Source: Gonatopus flavifemur
Lineage: Eukaryota; Arthropoda; Insecta; Hymenoptera; Dryinidae
Reading direction: 5' to 3'
Assembly (NCBI GenBank): GCA_018340375.1
Contig: JAFFJZ010000012.1
Location: 5,766,001 to 5,830,000, forward strand
DNA length: 64,000 bases
Both the position numbers and the translations under genes were made by a program. Shown here in pieces: positions 1 to 11,637 of this stretch (positions are counted from its first letter, which is position 1; each line of letters begins with the position of its first letter). Below the pieces are notes generated by a model. The model had not been told where the DNA came from, made no database searches, and worked only from the letters and a program-made list of their open reading frames with translations.

Positions 1-235
1 GATTTCTAATAATAATGAGAATAAACGCATAATCTCGTAATCCGGTTTTTCGATCGGTTTTAACCGAGCGATGGCAATTTGTTGCGAGAAGCAATGAAAT
101 CCGGCTTTTGAAGATAATTATTGAATAACAATTATCAGCGATGAAACGTGAAACAGAAGAAAGAAGAAGAAGAAGAAGAAAGAGAGAAAAAAAAGAGATT
201 CTTGTACAACGGAACATTCACCCTAATTTAGTGGC

Positions 236-357
236 AAGGTGTACAAGGAGTTTATAGCCGAAGCTGGTCAGACAGGTTTTCTTCGGGTGGCTATTCTCGA
301 CACGGAGACCCAAGCTCTAATGATATTGAATCCTCAATTATCCTTCTCGGTTATCGA
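236..357 (+). CDS. possible terminal exon of a plus-strand gene entering from the left
   Basis: After an acceptor-like CCTAATTTAG, one frame runs about 40 codons (WQGVQGVYSRSWSDRFSSGG..., ending SSIILLGYR) to TAA, with about 45% GC against an AT-rich background. A second frame (KVYKEFIAEAGQTGF...) is open further. I recognise no family. Nothing else of this gene is in the window. Confidence 0.2.
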
Positions 358-860
358 TAACAAATGCCACGCACTATGGCTATTAAAAGTATATAAATAT
401 CAGCAAAGGATTTTCCTTATTTACTTTCATACGAGAAATTCCAATTGCTACCGATGCTGCAATTTCGTACTTATTTAAATACCATGTTCGTGTACGAATT
501 CTTTCATTCATAGATTTTATTTAAATATAGAAAAGATATTTCGATAAATATCCACATTCCGAGTGTTTTCCGTGTGTTATCACGTCGTGTTAAACTCGTA
601 TCCCCTTGTTACAAAGTAAATGACTTATGATTGTTATTGAATTTTGCGATTATCATCCTTAAGTGGAGGAAGGTGGAGGATACGAATTCGACAAGGTCGA
701 CGACCCGTTATCACGAATTTCAGTACGTTAGTTTTTTTGCACCAGGGTTTGCAAGAATATTCACTGCATCAGCTAATACGTTAGTTCTGTTACCAAATTT
801 TTTTGTCAGTAAAGAAATTTAGTGGTGTCAATCGTTTTTCTCGCTCCTTCAGCAATTTTT
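358..860. other. no gene seen
   Basis: AT-rich sequence with only short chance open frames and no motif I can support. Confidence 0.5.
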
Positions 861-865
861 ACTTC

Positions 866-1925
866 CATGTTCCTTATATATAAAGAAATAGAAGTATTGT
901 AATAGGGTAAAAAATCGATCATGTAGAAGGGGGTATTCCGCCTTTGCCAAACGCTTGAGAACGTAAAAAAAACGCGTTTCCCAAAAATGTCTGCGTGTCT
1001 GTCTGTCTGTGTGCCTGTGTCCTTTTCTATGGTTAACGATAACTCTTCACAGAACGCACCGATTCGAACCAATGTGTTTGCAATTTGTTCGTCTCATCGA
1101 TGACTCGACGCCTATTAATTTTCAGACGGATCAAATAACGCGTTTCGGAAATATTGCGGAATATCGTTCGAAAGTTCGTGATTTTGCGTCCACGCATATC
1201 TCCGTTCCCTATCATGCAATTGCTATGAAATTAAAAATTTTTTCTTACGATCCGCATTTTTTGGCAATATTTCAAAAGCATGCCTTTCCTATGTTTGTAT
1301 CATCCGAATACCACGAAACTTGGACCATGTTCATTTGACGAGGTGTTAGTTGTACCGTCCAAATTTCAAGCAAATCGGAAGGGAGGGAAGAAAATGGTAA
1401 GCACTAAGCCTCGAAATAAAAGTTGATAATTTCGTAAAAGCCGCTATCATACGGATATCTTTGGTTCTTATTATCCGATCTTTACGGAATTTTCACCGCA
1501 GGTTTATGAGTTGTCGATAGTGCTGCGGTATAAGTGTTAACTCGATCTTTACAGGAAAAAGGGGGGAGAAAGAGGACACACGATATCGAAAATTGTGATT
1601 TTCCGACCAGGCATGTTTTCACTTTCTGTTATTTGATTGCCATGCAACTCATACCATTTTTTTGTTATGATTCAATAGTGGTTCCATATAAGTGTTATCC
1701 CGTTTGGTTGAAAACTGTGAAATTTTTTCTATTGCGATCCTCATTATAATTCCATGTTCCTTATATTTAAGGAAATGTAAGTATAATGCGGTAAAAATTG
1801 CATAACAATCGGATAAATTATCGGCATGAGAACGACATTTGCAAACCTTTCAAACTCCATTCCGAAGCTTAATACTAACCCTCTTCTTCCATGTTATTTT
1901 TTGAAATATTAGGAACATGGAAGTA
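866..1925. repeat. three scattered copies of a TTCCATGTTCCTTATAT motif
   Basis: Near-identical short stretches at about 867-906 and 1750-1790 (TTCCATGTTCCTTATAT) and an inverted version at 1888-1925, where TTCCATGTT pairs with AACATGGAA to form a hairpin. Probably fragments of one small repeat. Confidence 0.35.
962..1340 (+). repeat. dispersed repeat remnant with GTCTGTCTGT start
   Basis: Begins with a short TGTCTGTCTGTGTGCCTG tract, then phrases about 'GATAACTC...AACG.ACCGATTCGAACCAA' of the kind found in many insect interspersed repeats. It ends near the phrase CGAGGTGTTAGTTGTACCG. Possibly the non-coding part of an old element. No coding potential is supported. Confidence 0.35.
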
Positions 1926-1929
1926 CTGT

Positions 1930-3790
1930 ATGGTTCTCCATATTATTCTTTTTGTAGGCGCTATGGTAACAGACCAGTTTGTTACGTCAGCAATACTTTT
2001 CTCTCGGTGCGGGTAAAATCTTGAATGAAATCTCATAAGATTCTGAAGCACATATTCCACTTTTAAAAATATGGTCCATCTTGAAAGTGATTAAAATCTA
2101 AAAGCTAGACGCAGTGAATCTCATTTAGCGTTGAATATTCTTATTCTGGATCTCATCGAATGTCACGTTCTGTCCTGTCTCCCAACTTTCTGATTTTCCC
2201 GAGTTCAGTAAAGAAATTGAATTCTCTAGAAATAGGTTTGAGATCCATTCACGCGAGATGCAATGAATTTGACAATCCTGAAAAGTCGATAGTATTCTAT
2301 TTATTTTGAAATATATTTCTCGTTTACAGTGTTTGGTTATACAGCACTTCGATTAATTGTACGGATCAGTCTATATGGAAAAAAAAAGAAATATAGAAGG
2401 ACAATTGTTTACATTTGTTAAAAAATAAATGTATAAATACAAATTACATCGTTATCAGTTATATCCTGTATTATATATGTGTATATGTCTGTATATATGT
2501 ATAAATTATGAAATTGTACGTATGAAATTGAAAATTTATACCCACGTAGCCTCAGGATATTCTATGGAATTTCTGTTAATATTCTGTCAACCTCTGTAGA
2601 ATATTACGAAGAGCTAGAGAAAAATATTCTTAAGACCTTCTATAGATACTCTATATAATCCTTCGCATCTTATCAGAATATCCCAAGAGTATTCTGTACA
2701 ACGTGGATACCGAGTCATAGAGCGTTTACGTATTATTACTTTGTATTTCGATTGAACACATTGACGTAATACAGTGGTGGCACCTTGTTCTTGTATAAAC
2801 ACATATCGATATATCAAATAAGAATTCTGTATATTCGTAAAAGTTTTTCGTAACTGTTAAACATGATTTTCAAAGTCGCTGGATTCTCTTCGTTCTGATA
2901 CTTATGATATGTAATTTTTATCAGATCCATAACGTATACAACACAGATATATTTCACGTGTTATATAAAATTTTTCAATGGAAGCATCGATAATTAATCG
3001 GCTAATCGTTATTACGCTATTAAAAATGAGATATATACAAAGCGCTTTCTTTGAAACTTAATTAGAGAAAAAAAAGAAATCTCATTTCGAGCTGCCACGG
3101 AAAAGAGACTAATCAATAATATTCGTAACGATAATAACGACAGACATTGAAGTTTGAATCATTTCAATCCCATTTGGATGACAAATAAAATTCTCAAACG
3201 ACGAATGCTCAATATTCCACGCATGTAACGTTACAATAACACGCGATTCGAACTTCAATCGCTTAATAAAAGTAAAAATAAAATTAATAATAATAATAAT
3301 ACTTGTTATCTCGTTAATAATATCATTTTTCCAATCATTTTTCATCACTGTGATGATATTAATTATAATAATAATAATAATAACAACAACAATGATAATT
3401 GAAACTTTATCCCCTATAATTATCGAAGATAAAATCAGAATCGAATTTGTAAAAGGGTTCAGATGTAAACTGATGTCATCGAGTCGATAAACTTAGCTAC
3501 GGTTGTTTCGATCCTGCTTTTTATTCTTATTTTAATCAAAACTGATGTTATATCGACTTGATCAGTTTGTTACCAATCGAATAAATATGTATATGTATTT
3601 ATATATATGTATATATATTATTTATCATTTCATTGCGAATCTTCATATTTTTGTTGACGGAGTACGAAAATATTATTAAATAAAAAAAATATACAAAACA
3701 TATATTTTGTTTCTTTATTCAATAGAGATAAAAAAATAATGGAAATTTGTATTTCTAATAAACGACGGAAGAGAACAAAAAAGCAAAACA
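1930..3790. other. AT-rich intergenic sequence with a possible small foldback
   Basis: Mostly AT-rich, with TA microsatellite at about 2475-2510 and 3590-3625 and ATA/AAT runs at 3285-3390. At about 2538-2707 the ends CCCACGTAGCC and GTTGTACAACGTGG plus repeated AGAATATT suggest a degenerate foldback element. No gene recognised. Confidence 0.4.
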
Positions 3791-3939
3791 ATTCTAAGTT
3801 ATTCGGATATATTTTTGCGCTTGCACAACCAAACTATTATTATTGGCCCCCATTCTGTTATCGACTTCACTGAATTTTTGTGGAAAAATGAATTCCGTTT
3901 GTTTTTTTATATATTCTCGAATATCCGCGAATCCCACCC

Positions 3940-3994
3940 CACCCAGCACAAACATCGCAGGAATATTGCTGCGATATTTGTGCTGGGTGGCACG
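3940..3994. repeat. 55-bp palindrome, arms CCACCCAGCACAAA
   Basis: Near-perfect hairpin: CCACCCAGCACAAACATCGC and its complement around AGGAATATTG. The same tip (CAGCACAAA) ends another element at 19828-19952. No target duplication found. Confidence 0.6.
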
Positions 3995-4146
3995 ATCCGT
4001 GAGATTCATGGTTACGATCTACAGGGATAGGGGAAAGAAAGAAGGGTAACGAAAGGATTTTTGATTCGCGATTCAAACTTTGGACATTGAAAGCGGCGTA
4101 TCGAACGTGATTGCGAGAGAAAATGAATGATTTTATTATATTTGTT

Positions 4147-4691
4147 CACGGGACATAAATTTCTATTTTTGTCTAGGCGAATGAGTGATTTGATTTTGCT
4201 GGGTACCTTTTGCTGGAGCAGCAAATCTCTTCTTCGCTATTACAGCAAAAATTGTTTGCTCCTCCAGCAAAATTTGGTTTTCGTTGTGTAAAAAATACTA
4301 AAAATTTTGCTAATCCAGCGAATAATTTGCTACTTCAGTTGATCATGTTGCTCTCTCAGCGATCTAGTTAGCTTTGGCAGCGAATTTTTACCTACACTGT
4401 TAGAAATTTCTGCATTAATTTTAATGTATTTGCTGGAAGTTTTTCTCAAATACACGCATGAATTGAGTTTCATACACATTTTACATTAAATTCAATGTAA
4501 ACTATAGCAAAATCTATATTTTTTCAATGTTTTGGTACATTAAATTTAATGTAAAATGTGTATTAACCTGAATTCATGTACGGTATTGAAAAAAACTTCA
4601 TAATATTTCTGACAGTGTAGGTTAGCAAAAAGATTTGCTATTCTACATGTAATACCTCGATTTACTGCGACAGCAAATTCTCTCCTCCGTG
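4147..4691 (-). mobile_element. foldback element with TTTGCTG words, CACGG tip, interrupted
   Basis: The right end ...TCCGTG is followed by TA. The interior is dominated by CAGCAAA/TTTGCTG. It is the inverted relative of 26243-26480: both contain, on one strand, the sequence 'GCAAATCGAGGTATTA...TAGAATAGCAAA'. It is split by a second element at 4395-4617. The left end is degenerate. Confidence 0.7.
4395..4617. mobile_element. CACTGTTAGAAA foldback nested in the TTTGCTG element
   Basis: Flanked by TA on both sides (4393-4394, 4618-4619). Ends CACTGTTAGAAATTTCTG and ATATTTCTGACAGTG. Interior arms include TACATTAAATTCAATGTAAA and its complement. Same tip type as 58416-58909. Confidence 0.75.
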
Positions 4692-5417
4692 TATAATTTC
4701 ATCACAGTACGATATTATAGCACATTATTTCGATATAGCTCAGATTTGTGTCATGTCGAGGAGACATCGTATAAATTCCAACCATACAAAGAAATACTCT
4801 TCGATGAAAAAACCTTAGTAAAACAGTGTCAATTTTTCACTCGTAACCCTTCTTCTCAATTCCTTTCTCTCTTCCTCTCTCTCTCTCTCCCAAGGTAATA
4901 AAAAAAATAACATAAATGCTTCTGCGAGAGCTTTCAAGGAGATACAAAAAATCATATACGACGGAACTATCGTTTGTAACAGGAATTTCGTCGTTTGACA
5001 GTTTTATAGAAGCATTTATGGCGCACGAAAGAAATATAATATAAACAGTTATATACGTAATACAGATATATCAAGTACGCTGGAGAAAAACAGAAATCCG
5101 AATTCGATTTTTCAAGATGAATGTAAATGATTCGCTAGCAATAGATCAACCATAAGAACATATCAAGCACGAATATCTTCTGATACTCGGCTCACGTGGA
5201 AGTTTGTGCCTACTCCTTTTCTGCATTCAAGTTTATTGAAATTGTGTTTGTGTTTTACGATTTAATGTATCAAAATCGACTGATACTTTTTCTTCTCTCC
5301 GATATCGATCTATTTTCATTGAAAACTTTCTGTGTCGAATAAAATAAAACAAGGTTTGCAGAGGTTAGTAACAAAGCTTAATGAAAATCCAAATATCTCC
5401 TAAGATTAGAACGGTTC

Positions 5418-6157
5418 CCCTGGTGAAAAAAATCTCTCTGAATCTCTCTATATTTTCGGACATTTTTCAGAGATGTTCAGAGCAATTTCAGAGTAATTCA
5501 GAGAAAGTTAGAGACTTGTCAGATATTCATACATCCTGAATCCCACCAACTTTCTTTGGATCTCTCTTAATTTCTTTATGGAATTCTAGGGATTCTTCAG
5601 AATCTTTCTCAATCTTTCCGGATTCTCCAGAATTTCATTTATTAACAATTCAAAGCTCATGCTGAATTCCTCTGAAACAGTCTGAGTTCCTCTGAATCTC
5701 TCTGAATTCCTATGAATCTCTTCGAATGTGTCAAAATTTCATATATCTGGATTTCAAAGCTTACTCTAAATTTGCCTGAATCTTTCTGAACTCTCCTGAA
5801 TTTGTCTGAATTTCCCTGAATCTCTCTGAATCTCTCTGAATTTCTTTGAATCCTTCCGTAAAGTTCCGTGCTCAATTTTTCTTAATTTCCGTTTCTCTGA
5901 TTTTCCTTGAATCTTCCTTAATGCCTTTGAAATCTCGCACGAGAAATTTCACTCAATGTATCTCTCCCTGAATTCCTCTGAATCCTTCTGAAAAGTTCAA
6001 CGCACAATTTTGCCTAATCTACCCGTTCCTGAATCCTTCTGAATTTCTTCGAATCAGGATGAATTGCTCTGAATTCCTCTGAATCTTCCCAAATCTCTCT
6101 GAATCTCTCTAAATTTGTCTGAAACGTGAAATTTTCAGAAAGATTTTTTTACCAGGG
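5418..6157. mobile_element. 740-bp element with CCCTGGT tips and TCTGAATC word array
   Basis: Ends CCCTGGTGAAAAAAATCT and AGATTTTTTTACCAGGG, possibly with a 2-bp TC duplication. The interior is a long series of TCTGAATCTC/TCTGAATTCC words, inverted only near the left end (TTCAGAG...). The element at 26750-27033 has the same tips but a different interior. Confidence 0.65.
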
Positions 6158-6626
6158 TCGAATAAGAAAGAAATATTTGAAAAATTTTAGAAGACCTTTC
6201 GCCAGTTTCTACACCTACAATATTCTCTTAGCAAGAATCTAAAATTCCAGATTAGTGCGGTTCTTTCTTCAACGCTTGATATAGATTTATTTAAATATAT
6301 ATATTTATAAAATTATATATATATATATATATATATCAGTGAACAAATAAATAAATAATTCAAACGCAACACCGAAACATTTTGTTATTAATAATATTTA
6401 AAAAAGTGCTCGTGCGAAAAGGAAGAGTAGCGTGAGAACTCGAAAATTTCAAAGATCCTCTTCGTACTCGAGCTTCGCAGGATTTTATTTTTGAGATTCT
6501 TCGAAGCAAGTCCTGCTAAAAGTTTTATACTTGAATTCGAGAAGAATGTGTGGCACCGAAAAGAGAAACGTCCGAGTTTGATCAGCATTTCGAATATGAG
6601 AAAAGATACGAATCCCGATTCATATA

Positions 6627-6887
6627 CACTGAGAGAAAAAATTTCCGGAACAATAAAATATTCAGTTGGATAGTCGCCATAAAATATCTAATTGATTTGA
6701 ATAAACGTTCATTGACTCGATTAAATATTTATTCAGTCAAACAAATATTTAATATGCTATGAAATATTTTATCAATAGAAACAGTTATTGAATTGAGGCA
6801 ATGAAAGTTTGTTTAAATCAATTGAGTACTTTATGGCGACTATTCAACTAAATATTTCATTGTTCCCGGAAATTTTGTCTCTTAGTG
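6627..6887. mobile_element. CACTGAGAG foldback, TA target
   Basis: TA|CACTGAGAGAAAAAATTTCC ... AATTTTGTCTCTTAGTG|TA. Arms continue inward (GATAGTCGCCATAAA pairs with TTTATGGCGACTATT), so most of its 261 bp folds back. Confidence 0.85.
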
Positions 6888-6889
6888 TA

Positions 6890-7780
6890 GTACTATTCCT
6901 TTTGACTCGAGATACCATAATTCGTGTAACCACAGAAACGTTAGCAAACAATTCTGTGCGCACAATTATACTCGTACATTTGCGAAATTTTATATTTCTT
7001 TTTGACTTTTTGTCATTCGAGTAAGTCATTTCTTAAATCCCGTGGCGAGCCAACGATTAAAAAAGAGATTCGTTATTTGGCATCGTGTTACAATGAAGAA
7101 ATCCAATAACAATAATATAATAATGATAATCATAATAGTAATAATAATAATAATTAATAACACTGGATCGGTGTCAATGAGGAGTCTCAAAAGTAATGCT
7201 TTCCATCAGAGAGAGAACAAAAAAAGATCATTACTTTTGCACCAATTCCAATAATTCATCGATATAATAATAATATCTTAACGATTACATATGGCAACGT
7301 TTGATTTTTCGATTATACCTGCTGTTGTTGCTGCCGCTGCTTTATCTTTTAAGTATCGAACACAAAACCCTAACTCAATAAAATATTTAAAAAATATATA
7401 TATATATATTTATTCATTTGTGCTCTCCTCTCATCCGAATATTTTGATAAAAATCATTGTGTTAATATAGATTATTTATACTCGTTATTACATAGAGAAA
7501 AGTTAATCCTTGTGCATGCTGATTAAGAACGTTACGAGAAATCAAATTCGTTTTCCATTTCGATAGATCCGTTCCAAAAGGAACGATATAAAATCCGTTT
7601 TGAATCCTCAAAAATTTCCTTTAAAAGCTTTAAAATTTGTTTTTTCTTTTTTTTATGGAATTGTGAACACACGATAAAAGGCAACGATGTTTGCGTATGC
7701 TGATTGTAAACGTAATTCGAATTCGTTCGTCGTAATTTCAATATTCCTCGCGTTTTCCAACTTCGGCGGGTTGGAGATGA
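6890..7780. other. Ras64B downstream region
   Basis: AT-rich, with AAT/ATA microsatellite at 7100-7160 and TA repeats near 7395. On the minus strand this is 3' of the Ras64B stop codon and contains AATAAA matches, so part is likely 3'UTR. No other gene seen. Confidence 0.45.
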
Positions 7781-7781
7781 A

Positions 7782-7976
7782 TTACAGCATACAACACTTT
7801 TTTTTATTCTTCTTGTAGTTCGGCTTCAGCGGGGGTCTCTCGGATAATTGGAATTTACGTACTATTCGCACTAGTTCGTGAAACGCTTGATCGACGTTCA
7901 TTCTCAATTTGGCACTGCATTCGATGTAAGGAATCTTCAACTGTCGTGCAAGATTCTGCGCTTCCTCTACGGTCAC
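7782..7976 (-). CDS. Ras64B: Ras64B coding exon 4 (G5, CAAX)
   Basis: Acceptor TTCGCAG, then [20 protein letters not shown] with the G5 [15 protein letters not shown], a Lys-rich tail and CCML followed by TAA. Candidate poly(A) signals (AATAAA on the minus strand) lie downstream near 7410. Confidence 0.95.
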   Translation of the reverse strand: MTVEEAQNLARQLKIPYIECSAKLRMNVDQAFHELVRIVRKFQLSERPPLKPNYKKNKKKCCML

Positions 7977-10283
7977 CTGCGAATCAATGATGATTTTCCA
8001 ATGTTCTTGGAGAGTGGAATTTAAAGACTATACGTTGAAAGGATTTTATTTCGGAAGTTCTTACTGTGAAATTCCAATAACGAGGAACCAACTGGATTAA
8101 CTTCAAAAATTACAATATTTTTCTTCATCATTTTAAAACTCATGAAATTTTACAGACTACAATGGAATGTTATATGCCATTGGTTGAAATAAAATGTACT
8201 TTGACCAGGAGTTTGGATTTTCTAATATCTTCGTGTCTTTAGCGCTCATCTCAACCCGAGTGGAAATATTTCCAAAATCGTATATAATTTGATACAGTTT
8301 GTATATAATTCATATATAAGTCTATATAAATTAAATATGATTTCAAAAATGTTCTACTCGACGATTTTTTATACTTCATATTTTGCCACCATTGAATGCG
8401 AAAGAAAGAATCAATCGACTGCCTGATTCTTCAAAGTGCGAAGGTTTGCAATCGCGAGCACAGTATCACGATCTTAATCCCTGACGCAGAAATGGATGTT
8501 GAATATTATTTTCTAAAAAACTAATACCGTGAAAGTAGGGAAACTTCTATGTAATAAACCTATATTCTACGATGAACCTTTCGAAATTAACCCTTCAAGT
8601 ACAAACAGGTGCAAATTTGCACCAAGCATTTCAATATTTTTCGTTTTTTGTCAAAAATTGATATTATTCTCGTGTTTTTTCCACTCATCAAATGGAATAT
8701 TTGTGAATGTTTTCCTTCAAATGGAGGAAGAGAAAGGTCAAATTGGTCGAACAGGAACCGAGTTATTAATCGGTAAAGTTGCATGGTGCAAATTTGCACC
8801 TGTGTGTACTCCGAAGGTGTGAAAGGATACTGAGAGAAGAGTTTATTTGTATTTAATGAATCTTATTTTGGATGGGACGAAATAAATATTGTTTCCACAT
8901 AAACTTGGATCATTGTCTATAAATAAAGTGTATTAACTGTTGATAAACTTTATTTACAGGTAATGAGCCAAGTTTATGCGGGCAAAATATTGATTTTGCC
9001 GTATTCAAAACAAGATTTATTAGAACAAATAAACTCTTCTCTCAGTGGATGTGTGTACTTGAAGGGTTAATACAAAGCCATTCAAGAGCATGAGCCCTGT
9101 GAAGAGTTCATAAAATAGCACAGTACAAAACCGAAAATATTATTCAGAAATTAAATTCACGTTACCTACGTTCTCCACACCAACGAGTGAATATTCGATC
9201 AAAATTCGATCAATTTTGAATACATAGAGTTTGAAAACTTTTAAAGAAATAATTACAATGAAGCAGGCGTTTTATCGGGGGAAGGGGAATAACGCGTGAT
9301 AAGCCACAAAAAACCCTCATGAAAATGGATATGAAAATTCTCACCGATCTTTGATGTTCGAGATCCGCTTTGTTCCCTACCATCAACATAGGGAACTCAT
9401 CTCTGTCCTTCACTCTGAGGATCTGTCTGTGAAACTTGGCAATCTCGTCGAACGAAGAATGATCGGTGACAGCGAATACAAGGAGAAAACCTTCTCCGCT
9501 TCTCATGTACTGTTCTCGCATGGCACTAAATTCCTCTTGTCCCGCGGTATCCAAAACTACAAGAGAATCGCATAATGAGTATCAAAACCTACAAAAATCA
9601 ATGCATATTTGTAATTAAAAAACCCCCTGGGGCTCTCACTATCGAGTTTTGCAGGTACATCGTCGATAACGCATTGTTTTCTATAAGAATCCTCGATCGT
9701 AGGATCATAATCGGTCACGAAATAACTCTGAAAAATTGAAAAAACATCAATAAACGGAATGCAGTTAGTCATGACCATATATGACAATCGGACGTGTGTG
9801 TAACGATTATGACATAATCAATAATAATACAAGCGCGCGAGAGATATTACTTCAATGTCAAATCCAGTTTAGAACGAAAAAAAGATGACAGAGAGGTAAA
9901 AAGTATCGATAAATAATCGACAAATATCTGCAACTTCAAAGATCGAAGATGAAAAATGAAACGTCAGTTTCGTGTGGTTTTGTTTTGTTGTTTTTTTCAC
10001 CAATAAATTGAGGTTTCGGTCGGTCCTGTCCGTTCATAGATCTCATAAATTCGCCTTCCATCTGTGTTTCTACGTAATCACGTAGGTATTCGTTACCATA
10101 CTCGTCACAGTCGTGTGTCAAAAGAGGAGAAAAAGAAGCTTCGATAACGAGAAGAAAAGAAAAAACGAAATAACTCACTTGAATGAATTGTATCGTAATT
10201 GCCGATTTTCCTACACCTCCACCGCCAACGACGACCAATTTGTACGTTTGAGCGTAACTTTGTTTTTCGCCGAGCTTCGACAT
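7782..10283 (-). CDS. Ras64B: Ras64B / R-Ras-type small GTPase, complete gene, 4 exons
   Basis: Membrane-anchored Ras-family GTPase that cycles between GDP and GTP forms. Joined coding exons (minus): 10179-10283, 9640-9727, 9345-9556 and 7782-7976, 600 nt, giving 199 aa plus TAA. All junctions have GT/AG and the reading phases agree. Visible motifs: P-loop GGGGVGKS (residues 20-27), switch [11 protein letters not shown]3 DTAGQEE, G4 GNKAD, G5 ECSAK, then a basic tail and the C-terminal box CCML. The Gly and Gln positions equivalent to Ras 12, 13 and 61 are the normal ones. A CAAX box ending in Leu is known to favour geranylgeranylation. The N-terminal extension of about ten residues before YKLVVVG, and the match to insect Ras2 in exon 4 ([22 protein letters not shown]), point to R-Ras rather than H/K-Ras. 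Start chosen because the ATG opens the exon carrying the P-loop. I am confident of the family; the symbol follows Drosophila. Confidence 0.95.
8255..8360. mobile_element. short AT-rich element with CCCGAGTGGAAA tip
   Basis: CCCGAGTGGAAATATTTCC at the left and ...AAAAATGTTCTACTCG at the right. The interior is TATATAA-type. It lies in the Ras64B intron between exons 3 and 4. Relatives are at 17607-17674, 24423-24533 and 47014-47270. Confidence 0.5.
8591..9066. mobile_element. piggyBac-like MITE with TTAA target, interrupted
   Basis: TTAA at 8587-8590 and 9067-9070 with tips CCCTTCAAGTACA and TGTACTTGAAGGG. Two copies of the palindrome GGTGCAAATTTGCACC lie at 8608-8623 and 8785-8800. A CACTGAGAG-type element is inserted at 8829-9047. 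No transposase. It sits inside the Ras64B intron between exons 3 and 4. Confidence 0.85.
8829..9047. mobile_element. CTGAGAG foldback nested in the piggyBac-like MITE
   Basis: Arms ACTGAGAGAAGAGTTTATTT and AAATAAACTCTTCTCTCAGT. A second inner pair (AACTTGG/CCAAGTT) lies around the middle. The tip lacks the leading CA of other members, as at 46495 and 27286. Confidence 0.75.
9345..9556 (-). CDS. Ras64B: Ras64B coding exon 3 (switch II, G4)
   Basis: Acceptor TTGTAG. Begins with the last two bases of Ile, then [20 protein letters not shown] with the catalytic Gln, and later [13 protein letters not shown] with the guanine-specificity NKxD. Donor GTGAGA, phase 0. 212 nt. Confidence 0.95.
9640..9727 (-). 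CDS. Ras64B: Ras64B coding exon 2 (switch I)
   Basis: Acceptor TTTTTCAG, then [18 protein letters not shown] and the effector strand up to AKLD. It ends one base into the Ile codon before donor GTGAGA. 88 nt. Confidence 0.94.
10179..10283 (-). CDS. Ras64B: Ras64B coding exon 1
   Basis: Thirty-five codons from the ATG ([12 protein letters not shown]...) through the P-loop to FIQ, then donor GTGAGT. Phase 0. Upstream sequence on the minus strand is A-rich and looks like 5'UTR. Confidence 0.94.
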
Positions 10284-10621
10284 TTTCCTTTTGTTTTTTC
10301 TCCCTACGCACTTTATTCACAGATATTTTTATATTACAAAAACGTCACTGTTAAAAAAATCAGTGGAAGACAACATTGACAATGTATACAAATTCTTGAG
10401 ACTGGATTTAGGGATATTTTCTGTACGGTCGGTCGATCGGTAGGGTTGGTTTCGAAGGATATGTTCCGAGAAAGGTACACCTCCGTTGTTCTGCGAACTC
10501 TCGTTAGGCCTGTATCACACGAATCGGAGTTTCTGGAGGATTTTCAGTTAATTCCAGCAAGTTCCTATGTCGACGAACCAATCCGATTTGGAGATCGCGT
10601 TTCATCCCTCAGAAATACTGC

Positions 10622-10713
10622 TCCCTATGAAATTTATATACAAATTGTATATAAAATGTATAGGAATATTATATATAAATTATATACAATTGTGAAAAAA
10701 TGTTGCACTCGGG
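10622..10713. mobile_element. short AT-rich repeat of the CCCG(A)GTG class
   Basis: Interior of TATATACAAATTGTATATA type; the right end TTGCACTCGGG matches the CCCGAGTG tip, the left end CCCTATGAAATT is degenerate. Upstream of Ras64B. Confidence 0.35.
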
Positions 10714-10968
10714 TAGCTTTACTTCTTTTTCTGCAGGACATGTTCGATTGGACAGAAACTGCACTTTCTTGAGGATTTCGCAGGAACGAATTGGACGAGT
10801 TTTCGCTCTCTCGGCGTTCGGAATGATGATACGAATTCTCAAGAAATATTTCAAACTTCTGTGCGCTTCGCTGTGATGGATATCTTCGAATTTCGAGAAG
10901 AATTTTTTAGATTCGAAATTTTAGCCCTGTACCGCGAAAATTTCAGACAACAAAAGTTACAGAGAGAT

Positions 10969-11637
10969 ACCCCTAACAACAAAATGCTGAACAAATGTGC
11001 AGCAAATTGTTGAAAACATACAATAACAGTTTGAAGGACGTTTGCGTCGCCAAATGCGCAACAATATGCTGTAAATCTAAGATTTTAGCTTGAGCTGTTA
11101 TCGTGTTGCTAGGAAGTTGTTCAGTTCCATGAAACCCATTGTGAAAATGAAGCGTTGAAACGCAACGAAGATGCAAGCGAAGAATCATCTAAGCGTAATT
11201 TGGGAGGGAATTGGAACATTTTCACGTTTCATTTGTTTCAATATTTACTTTCTCTACTTCTGGATTTTCACTAGGGACTCTCAATCACACGCGTAGCAAA
11301 TTCCCAGCAATTTTGCATAAACTTGATGAACAATATAAGCAGAGGCGGACTTTGGTTTTTGCCGCCCCTGCGCCATCTAGCTTGCCACCCCTTATATGGC
11401 AGCAAAAATTAATTTTTCACAAAAATATTTATTACCAGGAAATTTTGTTTTATCGCTTAGAATTCATTATCCTCCTAAAAATTATTTTTGAATTATTAAA
11501 ATTAAAAAAAATGTTTTTTGACCCGATTGCCGCCCTTTCACGTCTTGCCGCCCCTGCGCCATGGCACCGTTGGCACAGGCCATAGTCCGCTCCTGAATAT
11601 AAGAAGAATGTTTGCCCAGCAACTTTTGTTGTACGGG
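10969..11637. mobile_element. possible CAACA-rich foldback split by a hAT MITE
   Basis: Left CCCTAACAACAAAATGCTG and right CCAGCAACTTTTGTTGTACGGG are roughly complementary, with repeated CAGCAA/GTTGC words between. The hAT MITE at 11340-11595 lies near the right end. Boundaries are uncertain. Confidence 0.35.
11340..11595. mobile_element. hAT MITE, 256 bp, perfect 8-bp target duplication
   Basis: Flanked on both sides by AATATAAG (332-339 and 596-603 within 11 kb). Tips CAGAGGCGGACTTTGG and, on the other strand, CAGGAGCGGACTATGG. Near each end is a CGCCCCTGCGCCAT phrase. No coding sequence. The 8-bp duplication and CAG...CTG tips define hAT. Confidence 0.92.

Noticed and set aside
5657..5875. 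Minus-strand repeat protein FREIQGNSDKF...
   Set aside because: Arises from the TCTGAATC word array of the element at 5418-6157, not from a gene.
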